Of a stretch of DNA of 64,000 bases, positions 7,485 to 16,333 are shown in pieces (position 1 is the stretch's first letter; the number at the start of each line of letters is the position of its first letter). The stretch covers positions 1-64,000 of the forward strand of contig NZ_FXTK01000012.1 in assembly GCF_900182695.1 (NCBI RefSeq). Reading direction: 5' to 3'. Below the pieces are notes generated by a model. The model was not told where the DNA came from and ran no database searches. It worked only from the letters and a program-made list of their open reading frames with translations. The DNA comes from Paracoccus laeviglucosivorans (GTDB lineage Bacteria; Pseudomonadota; Alphaproteobacteria; Rhodobacterales; Rhodobacteraceae). The translations under genes and the position numbers were made by a program.

Positions 7485-9592
7485 TCCGCGGCCTCGGTCG
7501 CGCGGGCATGGGCCATGGTGGGAAGGGTCACGACGATATTGCCCTGACGGTCAAGCGATGCGGTGCAATCGGGTGGCAAGATGGTCGTCCCTTCATATTC
7601 CTCGATGATGGCCGGGCCTTGGCGCGGGCCTTGGGCCAGCGCGGCGCGGTCGATGACGGCAGCGTCGATACGGCCCCATTCCGGCCCGAAATAGACGCTG
7701 CGGCTGTGTTCCGGTGCCGGGGTCCGCGCACGGTATTCCGGCAGACCGCCCGCAGCCTTGGGCACGCGGGCCGTGACGCGCAGGCTGACGATTTCCACAG
7801 GCGTATCGGTCAGGCGATAGCCATAGGTCCGTTCATGCGCCTGATCAAAGGCGTCGCGGGCCTGTGCGGCGGCATCGGCTGTCAGGTCCAGCCCTTGGGC
7901 AAAGGGCAGCGTCAGTTCGAACGCCTGCCCGCGATAGCGGAAATCGGCTTCATGGATCAGCGTCACGGCGTCGATGGGCCGCGACAGCTCTGCCGCGACT
8001 TGCTGACCAAGTGCCGCAAGATCACCTTTCAGCCGCGCCGGGTCCAGATCGTCGATCCGGCGCAGAAATGCCTTGGAGGCCGAGGTTTCAATATCCGCGT
8101 AAAGCAGTCCCAAGGCCGAGAAAACGCCCGCGCCGGGTGGCACGATCACCGTCGAAACGCCCAAGGCGCGCGCAAGCGAAACCGAATGGATACCGCCATT
8201 GCCGCCAAAGGCGATCATGGCGAAATCGCGCGGATCGCGGCCCCGGAAGGTCGTGACCGACTTGACCGCCCGCGTCATCACGGTCGAGACCAGCTCATGC
8301 ACGCCATGCGCCGCGCGGTCGAGATCGATCCCCATGGGTTCGGCCACGACACGCATCAGCGCCTGACGGCTAAGATCGGGATCGACCGGCACCGCACCGC
8401 CAGCCAAGGCCTGCGGGTTCAGATAGCCCAGCACCATATTGGCATCGGTCACGGTGGGCTCGGTTCCGCCCAAGCCGTAGCAGGCCGGGCCGGGACGCGC
8501 CCCCGCGCTGTGCGGGCCGACCTTCAAGGCCCCCGCCCGGTCGCGCCAGACGATCGAGCCGCCGCCCGCCCCTACCTCGGAGATGTCGATCACCGGCAGT
8601 TTCAGCGCGTAACCGCCGCCCTTCGCCAGTTTCGAGGACAGGCTGATGCCGCCGCCCACCTCGTAATCATCGGCGCGCAGGAACTGCCCATCCTCGATCA
8701 ACGACGCTTTGGCGGTCGTGCCCCCCATGTCAAAGGCGATGGCGTCGCGAAAGCCTGCTTGCAGCATGGCCGCACGCGCGCCGATCACCCCGGCGGCGGG
8801 GCCGCATTCGACGATCTGGGCGGGCCGCGCTGTCACGGTGCGGCTGTCGATGATGCCACCCGCCGAATGCATCATAAAGAATTGCGGTGGCAGCCCGGCC
8901 GCGGCCAGCCGGTCGCGCAGCGAATCCAGATAGGTCTTGACCGGCGGACCCACGAAGGAATTGATCACCGTGGTCGAGGTGCGTTCGTATTCCCTGATTT
9001 CCGGCAGCACATCGACCGACAGCGACACGAATAGCCCCGGCAGGCGTTCCGCCAGCAATGCACCGATGCGGCGTTCATGCGCGGGATTGGCATAGGAATG
9101 CAGCAGGCAGACCGCCACCGCCTCAATCCCCGCCGCCTGAATGGCGTCGATGGCGGCGTGAACGCTGGCCTCGTCCAAGGGCGTCAGCACCTCGCCCCGG
9201 AAATCGACCCGCTCGGAAACCTCGAAACGCCATTTGCGCGGCGACAGCGCCGGGGGCTTTTCGTAAAGCGGGTCGTAAAGGCGCGGCACGCGGATGCGCC
9301 GCATTTCCAGCACGTCGCGGAAACCTTCGGTGGTGATCAGCGCGGTCTTTGCGCCCTTCCCCTCAAGGATGGCATTGGTGGCGACTGTGCAGGCATGCAT
9401 GACCTCGCCGATGTCGGCGGGGTCCAGATTTTCAACCTCGATCAGTTCCAGAATCCCCTCGGCCACGCCACGGGCGTAATCTTCGGGGGTCGAGGCGACC
9501 TTGCGCGTGGCGATGGTTTCATCGGCCCGGATCAGCGCAATATCGGTGAAGGTGCCACCGATGTCGGCGGCAATGCGCAGTTTTTCTGCCAT
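7481..9592 (-). CDS. Hydantoinase/oxoprolinase subunit A (copy 1)
   Basis: A 703-residue HyuA-family ATPase-type subunit. The actin/ASKHA-like phosphate-binding motif DIGGTFTD begins at residue 10. A second glycine motif FDMGGTTAKASL and the conserved GAGGGSIVWRD and PGPACYGLGGTEPTVTDAN segments follow in order. In characterised relatives this subunit activates the amide or carbonyl substrate by ATP-dependent phosphorylation while HyuB supplies the second active site. It starts 2 bp after the TRAP large permease stop and overlaps hyuB1 by 4 bp. That position implies the substrate arrives through this TRAP transporter. Confidence 0.9.
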   Translation of the reverse strand: MAEKLRIAADIGGTFTDIALIRADETIATRKVASTPEDYARGVAEGILELIEVENLDPADIGEVMHACTVATNAILEGKGAKTALITTEGFRDVLEMRRIRVPRLYDPLYEKPPALSPRKWRFEVSERVDFRGEVLTPLDEASVHAAIDAIQAAGIEAVAVCLLHSYANPAHERRIGALLAERLPGLFVSLSVDVLPEIREYERTSTTVINSFVGPPVKTYLDSLRDRLAAAGLPPQFFMMHSAGGIIDSRTVTARPAQIVECGPAAGVIGARAAMLQAGFRDAIAFDMGGTTAKASLIEDGQFLRADDYEVGGGISLSSKLAKGGGYALKLPVIDISEVGAGGGSIVWRDRAGALKVGPHSAGARPGPACYGLGGTEPTVTDANMVLGYLNPQALAGGAVPVDPDLSRQALMRVVAEPMGIDLDRAAHGVHELVSTVMTRAVKSVTTFRGRDPRDFAMIAFGGNGGIHSVSLARALGVSTVIVPPGAGVFSALGLLYADIETSASKAFLRRIDDLDPARLKGDLAALGQQVAAELSRPIDAVTLIHEADFRYRGQAFELTLPFAQGLDLTADAAAQARDAFDQAHERTYGYRLTDTPVEIVSLRVTARVPKAAGGLPEYRARTPAPEHSRSVYFGPEWGRIDAAVIDRAALAQGPRQGPAIIEEYEGTTILPPDCTASLDRQGNIVVTLPTMAHARATEAAE

Positions 9593-9594
9593 GC

Positions 9595-10890
9595 TTACAT
9601 GTCTCCCAGCAGCAGGTCGGGCACGAACAGCACAAGGCCGGGCGCATAGGCGATGATGACCAGAACGGCGATCAGCGGGATCAGGAAGGGCAGGATCGCG
9701 GTGCAGACCTGATCGAATGTGATCCGCGATATTTTGGTGACGATGAATAACGACACCCCCACCGGCGGCGACACGATGCCGATCAGCAGGCCGTAGACCA
9801 TGATCAGGCCGAAATGCACCCGGTCGATTTCGAAGTGATCGACCAGCGGCATCATGATCGGGATCAGGATGACCATGGCCGGGATGTTTTCCAGGACCGT
9901 CCCGATGATCAGGAAGAACACGATCACGATGAACAGGAAGACGTATTTGTTATCCGTCAGCCCGATCACCGACTGCGCCAGACGCTGCGGCACCTGATCA
10001 TATGTCAGAACCCAGCTCATCGCCGCAGAGACGCCGATCACCAGCAGTACCGATCCGAACAGCATCACCGTTTCGGACACCGCGTGCCGGATGCCGACAA
10101 AGGACAGCGTGCGATAGGCGATACCAAGGATCAGCGTATAGGCGCAGGCGATCACCCCCGCCTCGACCGGCGAGGCGACGCCCGAAATTACCGATCCGAT
10201 GATGATCAGCGGCGCCAGCAATGCCCAGCCCGAGCGGCTGAATTCCCCCGCGATCTTGCGGATCGGCTGACGCGGCGTCAGCGGCACGTTGTAACGCTTG
10301 GCAACGACGCGGTTATAGACCATCAGCGCCAGCACCAGTACCGTCCCCGGCCCGATGCCCGCCAGAAACATCCGCTCGACCGAGACCTGCGCGCCAAAGG
10401 CGTAGATCAGCAGCGGAACCGAGGGCCACATGGTCGGCCCGATGACCGAGCTTGCCACCGTCAGCGCCGCCGCGAATGAGGTCGGGTAGCCGCGATTTTC
10501 CATCTGCTTGATGACAAGGTTGCCGATCCCCGCCACATCCGCGATGGCCGAGCCGGTAACGCCGCCGAAAAACAGCGAACAGACCACGTTCACCTGCGCC
10601 AGACCCGCCTTCATATGGCCGACCATGCTGTTGGCCAGCGCAAAGATGCGGTCGGTCAGCCCGATCGCGGTCATCAGGTGGCCCGCGAGGATGAAAAACG
10701 GGATCGCCAGCAGCGCCGGGCTGTCGATGCCTTCAAGGATGTTCAGCGGAAAGACGTAAAGCGTGCGGAAACTGTCGGCCAGCCCGATCTGGGCAATCGC
10801 CGCCAGCGTGCCGATGGCCAGAGACAGGATGACCGGCACGCCAAGCACCATCAGGCCGATGAACAGGCCGAATATCGTCAGGGCTACCAT
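9595..10890 (-). CDS. dctM: TRAP transporter large permease (DctM)
   Basis: A 431-residue inner-membrane protein with about twelve hydrophobic segments along its length. It contains the DctM-family signatures GVPVILSLAIG near the N-terminus, GGVTGSAIADVAGIG near residue 115, and the C-terminal GLIMVYGLLIGIVSPPVGVSLF. It is the ion-coupled translocation subunit of a tripartite ATP-independent periplasmic transporter, normally driven by sodium. Its start overlaps the small permease gene by 7 bp. The binding-protein and small-permease genes directly precede it, so the transporter is complete. It sits between the two HyuAB pairs, making an acid or amide substrate likely. Confidence 0.92.
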   Translation of the reverse strand: MVALTIFGLFIGLMVLGVPVILSLAIGTLAAIAQIGLADSFRTLYVFPLNILEGIDSPALLAIPFFILAGHLMTAIGLTDRIFALANSMVGHMKAGLAQVNVVCSLFFGGVTGSAIADVAGIGNLVIKQMENRGYPTSFAAALTVASSVIGPTMWPSVPLLIYAFGAQVSVERMFLAGIGPGTVLVLALMVYNRVVAKRYNVPLTPRQPIRKIAGEFSRSGWALLAPLIIIGSVISGVASPVEAGVIACAYTLILGIAYRTLSFVGIRHAVSETVMLFGSVLLVIGVSAAMSWVLTYDQVPQRLAQSVIGLTDNKYVFLFIVIVFFLIIGTVLENIPAMVILIPIMMPLVDHFEIDRVHFGLIMVYGLLIGIVSPPVGVSLFIVTKISRITFDQVCTAILPFLIPLIAVLVIIAYAPGLVLFVPDLLLGDM

Positions 10891-11441
10891 TGCAACTGCT
10901 CCGTTTCATCGGCGACGGTGACCGCGCGCCAGCCAAAGGCCAGCACGGCCAGTTCCAGCAGAAAATGCACCACGATCAGCGCCGCCGAGAGCACCATCGG
11001 AATCGACAGCCAGTAGCGTTGCAGGCCCACCAGCTCCATCACACCGCGCTGACGTGAAAGGATCTGTGGCAGTTCCAAGACCAGCACACCGCAGACCACG
11101 ATGCCGCAAATGGCCGCGATCATCTGAAAGATGCGATTGGGGCCGGGTCCGAAACGCCCGACGAAAAAGCCCAGCGTAATGTCCATGCCCCGGCGATACA
11201 TCGGAAAAAAGGCCATGAACACGCACCAGACCATCATGACCCCGGTCCAGGCAGAAACCCAAAGCAGGCTGCCAAAGCCGAAATTGCGCATGACGATATT
11301 GACCATGTTCAGCGCCAACATCAGTGCCAACAGGATTTCGGCGCAGGTCAGCATGATGGTGGCGATGCCGTCCATGATGCGGTCCACCGGGCCAAGCCAG
11401 CCCGGTTCCGTGCCGCTGTCGCGGCTTTTGGGATCAGCCAT
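10884..11441 (-). CDS. dctQ: TRAP transporter small permease (DctQ)
   Basis: A 185-residue inner-membrane protein with four hydrophobic segments (about residues 24-45, 60-85, 99-121 and 140-165). This is the standard topology of the TRAP small subunit, which scaffolds the large permease. The ATG at 11441 is chosen because it gives a normal N-terminus (MADPKSRDSG) and overlaps the binding-protein stop by 8 bp. The longer in-frame reading would run deep into the binding-protein gene. It overlaps dctM by 7 bp. Confidence 0.88.
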   Translation of the reverse strand: MADPKSRDSGTEPGWLGPVDRIMDGIATIMLTCAEILLALMLALNMVNIVMRNFGFGSLLWVSAWTGVMMVWCVFMAFFPMYRRGMDITLGFFVGRFGPGPNRIFQMIAAICGIVVCGVLVLELPQILSRQRGVMELVGLQRYWLSIPMVLSAALIVVHFLLELAVLAFGWRAVTVADETEQLQW

Positions 11442-12435
11442 TGGGTTTGTCCTTCGCAGCCTCGGCAGCTTCCAGAAGTCCCTCGGGCAGCTTGCCCGCC
11501 GCGTCCTGTGCGGCATACCATTCGGACATATAGCCAAACAGCGGATCAAGCGGCATGTCGGTGATCGTCACGCCCTTGGCCTCGACCGCCGCGCGCATGG
11601 CATCGGCGTTTTCCTTGATCAGCTTGGCGCTGTATTCGCCCGCCTCGGCATGGGCCTGCAGCAGCGCCTTTTGGTTTTCTTCGGACAGGTCGTCAAAGGC
11701 TGCGGCGTTCATCATGAACGGCAGGCCCTGCCAGAATTCGTTGGTCTGGGTGATATAGGGGGCCTGTTCGTAAAAACCCATCGCGGTCACCAGCGCGGCG
11801 GGGCTGGTCACGGCATCGGCCAGACCGCTTTGCAGGCCCTGATATGTCTCGGTCCATGCCAGCATCGCAAGCTCCGCACCCAGATGCGTCCATACGTCGA
11901 TGGCCAGCTGGTCGGGATACATGCGCAGCGTGATGGACTTCAGGTCTTCATAGCTGCTCATCGGCTTTTTCGAGATCAGCACGCGATAGGGGCCGCGCAC
12001 CACCGCCATCGGTTCGCCCAAGGGGCGGACCCCGGCAGTTTCTTCGGCTTCCTGAAACCAGCCTTTCACAAGGTCGCTTTCAGTGTATTTCACCCATTCC
12101 TCGCGCGTTTGGAACAGAAACGGCGGGGCGACCCACTTGATGTCGGGAACCCATTTCTGCAGGAAAAAGGCGTCCTCGGCGTAAAGGTTTACGGTGCCCA
12201 GTTCCAGCTGCTCAAGGATCGCGGCCTCTTTGCCAAGCTGCTCCGAGGGGAAAACCTGCACGTCCATATCGCCGTTCGACAATTCCCGCGCACGGTCGGC
12301 AAAGAACTGGAAGACTTTCCCCTCGGGGCTGTCGGCAGGCATCTTGTGGGCAAAGCGCCACGTTTCGGCATTGGCCAGACCCGCGCCAAGCACCAGTGCG
12401 GCGAATGCCGTGGCCAAGGGCCGAATTGCAGTCAT
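11434..12435 (-). CDS. dctP: TRAP transporter solute-binding protein (DctP)
   Basis: A 333-residue periplasmic protein of the DctP/TAXI-type extracytoplasmic receptor class. A signal peptide covers about residues 1-24 (ending GLANA). The mature part begins ETWRFAHKMPADSPEG and contains the family core EAILEQLELGTVNLY and the strand RVLISKKPM. An Arg in the segment PYRVLIS is a candidate for binding a substrate carboxylate, by analogy with other DctP proteins. The ATG at 12435 follows AGGA at 8 nt. Another in-frame ATG at 12444 is possible but lies immediately after that element. It follows hyuB2 by 68 bp, with a hairpin in the gap. Confidence 0.9.
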   Translation of the reverse strand: MTAIRPLATAFAALVLGAGLANAETWRFAHKMPADSPEGKVFQFFADRARELSNGDMDVQVFPSEQLGKEAAILEQLELGTVNLYAEDAFFLQKWVPDIKWVAPPFLFQTREEWVKYTESDLVKGWFQEAEETAGVRPLGEPMAVVRGPYRVLISKKPMSSYEDLKSITLRMYPDQLAIDVWTHLGAELAMLAWTETYQGLQSGLADAVTSPAALVTAMGFYEQAPYITQTNEFWQGLPFMMNAAAFDDLSEENQKALLQAHAEAGEYSAKLIKENADAMRAAVEAKGVTITDMPLDPLFGYMSEWYAAQDAAGKLPEGLLEAAEAAKDKPNG

Positions 12436-12474
12436 GAAGCTCATCCTGTTGGTCCCTTTATGGATTTGATGTGA

Positions 12475-12492
12475 AGGGCGGTTTTCCGCCTC
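12475..12492 (-). promoter_or_regulatory. Intercistronic stem-loop upstream of dctP
   Basis: GGCGG and CCGCC (12477-12481 and 12486-12490) pair around a four-base loop in the 68-bp gap between hyuB2 and dctP, the only sizeable gap in the operon. Binding-protein cistrons are often flanked by such hairpins, which set differential mRNA abundance. It could also be a weak attenuator. There is no good U-tract after it. Confidence 0.35.
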
Positions 12493-12503
12493 TTGAGGTT
12501 GGT

Positions 12504-14102
12504 TTATTCAGCGGCCTCCTGTGCGGCGGGGACAGCGCCCCATCCGCCGCCACCGGGCGTTTCAAGGATCACCGTCTCGCCATCGTTCAAGGTCAGCGAA
12601 CCCTTTGCGGCACGTTCCAGCTTTTCGCCCTTGGCATCCACGGTCCAGTTGCGGCCAAGGCTGCCGCTTTCGCCGCCATGCAGGCCATAGGGCGCAAAGC
12701 GGCGGCGGTCGGTTTGCAAGGATACCCGCGCCTCGTGCCCGACGATCTGGATGGCACGGATGATGCCTTCGCCGCCCGCGTTCAGCCCCGCCCCGCCCGA
12801 GCCGTCGCGCAGTTCATAGCGCACGCAGCGCAGCGGATAGCTGATTTCCAGCGATTCAATCGGCGTGTTCAGGGTGTTCGACATATTGGCGTGCACGCCC
12901 GACATGCCCTGACCCATGGGCCGCCCGCCCTGCCCGCCGCCCGAGGTCTCGATATATGTATAGGCGCGGCCATTGCGGGGATCGACGCCCCCGATGCCGA
13001 TCAGGTTCATCGTGCCGTTCGACGCGGCGGCAATGCGTTCCGGCGCGATCTGGGCAAAGCCCTTCAGCACGGTATCGGCCAGACGCTGCGTGGTTTCGGT
13101 ATTGCCAGCGCAAACTGCGGCGGGCGCCTGCGCGTCAAGGAAGCAGCCCTTGGGGATTTTGACCGTGATCGGGCGCAGCACGCCCGCATTCGGCGGCAGG
13201 CTGGCATCCGTCAGCAACTTCAGCGAATAAAAGATCGAGGACCAGCACATCGGTGCAACCGCGTTGACGTTGCCCCGAACCTGCGGGGAAGTGCCCTCGA
13301 AATCAAAGATGAAGGCGTCGTCGGTCAGCTCGATCCGCAGCCGGATCCAGACCGGATCGTCGCTTGAGCCGTCGCTGTCCAGGCAATCCTCGGTATACCA
13401 GACACCGCGCGGCAGTTCGGCCATACGGGCACGCATCCGCCGTTCGGTATAGTCAAGGATCGCTGCCATGCCTTGTTCCAGCGCATCGGCCCCGAAACGT
13501 TCGGCCAGTTCGGCCATCCGGCGTTCCCCGATGCGCAGCGCGGCCAACTGGGCGTTCAGATCGCCGCGCCGTTCGTCCGGGGTGCGGACATTGGCCAGCA
13601 CCATGGTCATGATGTCCTGCTGCAACGCGCCTTTGCGATACAGCCGGACAGGCGGGATGATGATGCCTTCCTGATAAATCTCGATCGAGCGGCCCGGCAT
13701 CGAGCCCGGCTCCATCCCCCCCACATCGGAATGGTGCGCACGGCTTGCGACATAGGCGACATGGCGTCCCCCGATGAAGACCGGGGCGATCAACGTGATG
13801 TCGGGCAGATGCGCGCCGCCGACATAGGGGTCGTTCACGATGATCACGTCGCCTTCGTCCAGCGCCCCCGTCACGTCCAGCGTCGGACGCACCGCCCGCA
13901 GCATTGATCCCAGATGCACCGGCACATGTTCAGCCTGCGCCACCAATTCGGCATCGGCGGTGAAGATCGCGCAGGACGCATCCATGCGCTCTTTGATATT
14001 GGGCGAAAATGCCGTGTGCTTCAGCACCGCACCCATTTCCTGCGCTGTCGCCTCAAGGGCGTTGCGCAGCACTTCAAGACGGATTGGGTCGAACTCGGTC
14101 AC
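12504..14102 (-). CDS. Hydantoinase/oxoprolinase subunit B (copy 2)
   Basis: A 532-residue HyuB-family protein paralogous to the one encoded at 5817-7484. Shared marks are the N-terminal DPIRLEVLRNALEATAQEM, NDPYVGGAHLPD near residue 90, HHSDVGGMEPGSMPG, and a Gly-rich ending TPGGGGWG. The two copies differ clearly in length and in the middle region (this one has AVCAGNTETTQR where copy 1 has GARGITGYRV). That argues for different substrates or sequential steps rather than recent duplication. It overlaps hyuA2 by 4 bp and lies upstream of the TRAP genes. Confidence 0.88.
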   Translation of the reverse strand: MTEFDPIRLEVLRNALEATAQEMGAVLKHTAFSPNIKERMDASCAIFTADAELVAQAEHVPVHLGSMLRAVRPTLDVTGALDEGDVIIVNDPYVGGAHLPDITLIAPVFIGGRHVAYVASRAHHSDVGGMEPGSMPGRSIEIYQEGIIIPPVRLYRKGALQQDIMTMVLANVRTPDERRGDLNAQLAALRIGERRMAELAERFGADALEQGMAAILDYTERRMRARMAELPRGVWYTEDCLDSDGSSDDPVWIRLRIELTDDAFIFDFEGTSPQVRGNVNAVAPMCWSSIFYSLKLLTDASLPPNAGVLRPITVKIPKGCFLDAQAPAAVCAGNTETTQRLADTVLKGFAQIAPERIAAASNGTMNLIGIGGVDPRNGRAYTYIETSGGGQGGRPMGQGMSGVHANMSNTLNTPIESLEISYPLRCVRYELRDGSGGAGLNAGGEGIIRAIQIVGHEARVSLQTDRRRFAPYGLHGGESGSLGRNWTVDAKGEKLERAAKGSLTLNDGETVILETPGGGGWGAVPAAQEAAE

Positions 14103-16198
14103 TCTGCGACCTCCACGATGATATTGCCCGAGGACAGGATTTCGGCGCGGTCGCCGGGATAAAGGATGGTGGTGGCCGACACTTCCTCGATGGCGGCAGG
14201 GCCATTCAGCACGTTTCCGGCCAGCAGCGCATCGCGCGACCAGACGCTGGCCTGATGCCAGGCGCCGGTGTCACCACTGTCGCCGGGTTCGAAATAGACC
14301 GGGCGCTGACCCCGCAACGCAGCTTCCGGCGGCGTCGCCGTTCCGGCGGGAATTTCGGGCAGCAGCGGTTTTTCGATGCGCCCGATGCCTGTCACGTTGA
14401 AACCCACCACTTGCAGCGGAACATCGGGGTCGGCATGGCCGAAGCGGGCCAGATGCGCGGCGTTGAAGGCATCGGGCAACGCCTGCCACCAGCCGGGCTG
14501 AGTGGGATCGGTCTGGATCGGCAGCGCGAAGCTTTGCCCGACATAGCGCAGGTCGATGCGGATCTCGATCTCGCGCCGGGCGGGGTCAACGCCGTCTTCG
14601 GACAGATGGGCGTCGGCGCGGGCGCGCAGCGCGTCGATCAGGGCCAGCGCGCCTTCCTTGCCCAACTGGGCATAGGGGATGATGTGGGTTTCGACGAAAT
14701 CATGGCGCAAATCCGAGATAAGCTGGCCCATGGCGCACAGGATGCCGGGTGTCGGCGGCACCATCACGCGCGGCATCTTCAGATCGCGTGCCACCGGACT
14801 GCCATGCATCGGACCCGCGCCGCCAAACGGCACCAGCGCGAAATCGCGCGGGTCATAGCCGCGTTCCACCGACACGACGCGGATGCCGCGCACGATATTG
14901 GCGTGCGCCACGCGCAGGATGCCCGCCGCCGCTTCCTCAAGCGTCAGGCCCAGCGGTCCGGCGATGTCGCGCTGGATGACGCGGGCAGCGCTGTCTACGT
15001 CCAGCGCCATGCTGCCGCCCAGCCGCGAATTGGCGTCAAAGCGGCCCAGCACGATATTGGCATCCGTCACCGTGGGGCGGTCGCCGCCACGGCCATAGCA
15101 GACGGGACCGGGCACGGCCTCGGCGCTCATCGGGCCGACGCGCAGGGCGCCGCCTTCGTCGATCCACGCGATGGACCCGCCACCCGCGCCGATGGCGTTG
15201 ATGTCGATGACCGGCAACTGGATCGGCACGGTCTCCAACGATGCCGAGCGGGTGATCTCGGGTCGGCCCGAGCGGATCAGGCTGATGTCGGTGGACGTGC
15301 CGCCGATATCCATGGTGATGATGTCGGCAATCCCAGCGCTGGCCGCGACATGGGCTGCGGCGACGACGCCACCCGCCGGGCCGGACAGCACGGTATGCAC
15401 CGGCTTTTCACGGGCGCTGTCCAAGCTCATCAGCCCGCCCGCCGCGTCCATCACCATCACAGGGCGATCGGCGGACAGGCCCAGACCGGTTTCCGCGTCC
15501 TGCAGGATGCCCGACAGCGTGCGCAGGTAATTCTCCATCACCGGGCGCAGATAGGCGTTCAGCACCGTGGTGCTGGCGCGTTCATATTCGCGGAATTCCG
15601 AATTGATGTCGGTCGAGGCGCAGACCGCGATCCCCGGCATCTCGGCTTCCAGAATGGCGCGGGCGCGTTTTTCGTGGCTGCTGTTGGCATAGGAATGCAG
15701 GAACAGGATGCCGACGGATTCGACGCCCGCCGCCTTCATCGCGGCTGCGGCGTCGCGGATATCAGCCTCGTTCAGCGGCTCCAGTTCCTCGCCCGCTGCG
15801 CCGATGCGGCCACGCGCGGTAAAGCACAGCTCACGCGGGACAAGCTGTTCGGGGCGAACAACGGTGATGTCGAACAGCGTCGGGCGGTTCTGGCGGCCAA
15901 TCTGCAGCAGGTCGCGGAACCCGGTATTGGTCAGGAAGGCGGTGCGCGCGCCATTGCGCTGGATCACCGCATTGGTCGCGGTGGTCATGCCGTGGCCGAC
16001 ATAGGCCACCCCCGCCCCGGTGCCGCCTTGCAGGGCCAGCGCCTTTTTCAGCCCCTCGGCCGTTCCAAGCGCGCGGTTACCCGGCGTGGTCGAGACTTTC
16101 GAGACAGTGATACGACGGGTCACGGCATCATAGGCGATGCTATCCGTGAAGGTTCCCCCAACATCCGAGGCAACGCGAAATCTAAGATCGACGGGCAC
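14099..16198 (-). CDS. Hydantoinase/oxoprolinase subunit A (copy 2)
   Basis: A 699-residue HyuA-family subunit and the first gene of the operon. The N-terminal phosphate-binding motif is SDVGGTFTDSI (about residues 10-20). Later family segments are MDIGGTSTDISLI, IGAGGGSIAWIDEGG and GPVCYGRGGDRPTVTDANI. A GTG start at 16198 is used. AGGAAA precedes it by five bases, while the nearby ATG at 16203 is out of frame. The gene begins 10 bp from a perfect palindrome shared with the divergent TetR gene, the obvious control point for all seven genes. The reaction is unresolved; oxoproline, hydantoin, lactam or ketone chemistry are all known in the family. Confidence 0.9.
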   Translation of the reverse strand: MPVDLRFRVASDVGGTFTDSIAYDAVTRRITVSKVSTTPGNRALGTAEGLKKALALQGGTGAGVAYVGHGMTTATNAVIQRNGARTAFLTNTGFRDLLQIGRQNRPTLFDITVVRPEQLVPRELCFTARGRIGAAGEELEPLNEADIRDAAAAMKAAGVESVGILFLHSYANSSHEKRARAILEAEMPGIAVCASTDINSEFREYERASTTVLNAYLRPVMENYLRTLSGILQDAETGLGLSADRPVMVMDAAGGLMSLDSAREKPVHTVLSGPAGGVVAAAHVAASAGIADIITMDIGGTSTDISLIRSGRPEITRSASLETVPIQLPVIDINAIGAGGGSIAWIDEGGALRVGPMSAEAVPGPVCYGRGGDRPTVTDANIVLGRFDANSRLGGSMALDVDSAARVIQRDIAGPLGLTLEEAAAGILRVAHANIVRGIRVVSVERGYDPRDFALVPFGGAGPMHGSPVARDLKMPRVMVPPTPGILCAMGQLISDLRHDFVETHIIPYAQLGKEGALALIDALRARADAHLSEDGVDPARREIEIRIDLRYVGQSFALPIQTDPTQPGWWQALPDAFNAAHLARFGHADPDVPLQVVGFNVTGIGRIEKPLLPEIPAGTATPPEAALRGQRPVYFEPGDSGDTGAWHQASVWSRDALLAGNVLNGPAAIEEVSATTILYPGDRAEILSSGNIIVEVAE

Positions 16199-16207
16199 GG
16201 CATTTTC

Positions 16208-16227
16208 CTGTAACGATAACGTTACAG
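16208..16227. promoter_or_regulatory. Perfect 20-bp palindrome, probable TetR operator
   Basis: Arms CTGTAAC (16208-16214) and GTTACAG (16221-16227) flank a 6-bp centre. The element lies between the GTG of hyuA2 (16198) and the start of the divergent TetR-family gene. TetR-type repressors bind palindromes of this size in such positions. Binding here would block both the operon and the regulator itself. Confidence 0.7.
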
Positions 16228-16333
16228 TTAGACTTACACAGAAATGATGCCTGTCAATAAAAAATTTTACCTGCCGGTGAACGAGTGGTCAGATATTGTT
16301 CACACTCGGAATTCGGTCCAAAGTTTGAGCAAG

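Noticed and set aside
5817..16198. Acetone or acetophenone carboxylase instead of hydantoinase/oxoprolinase
   Set aside because: The small third subunit of acetone carboxylase is missing, and the gene set with a TRAP transporter fits amide hydrolases better; it is not excluded for one of the two pairs.
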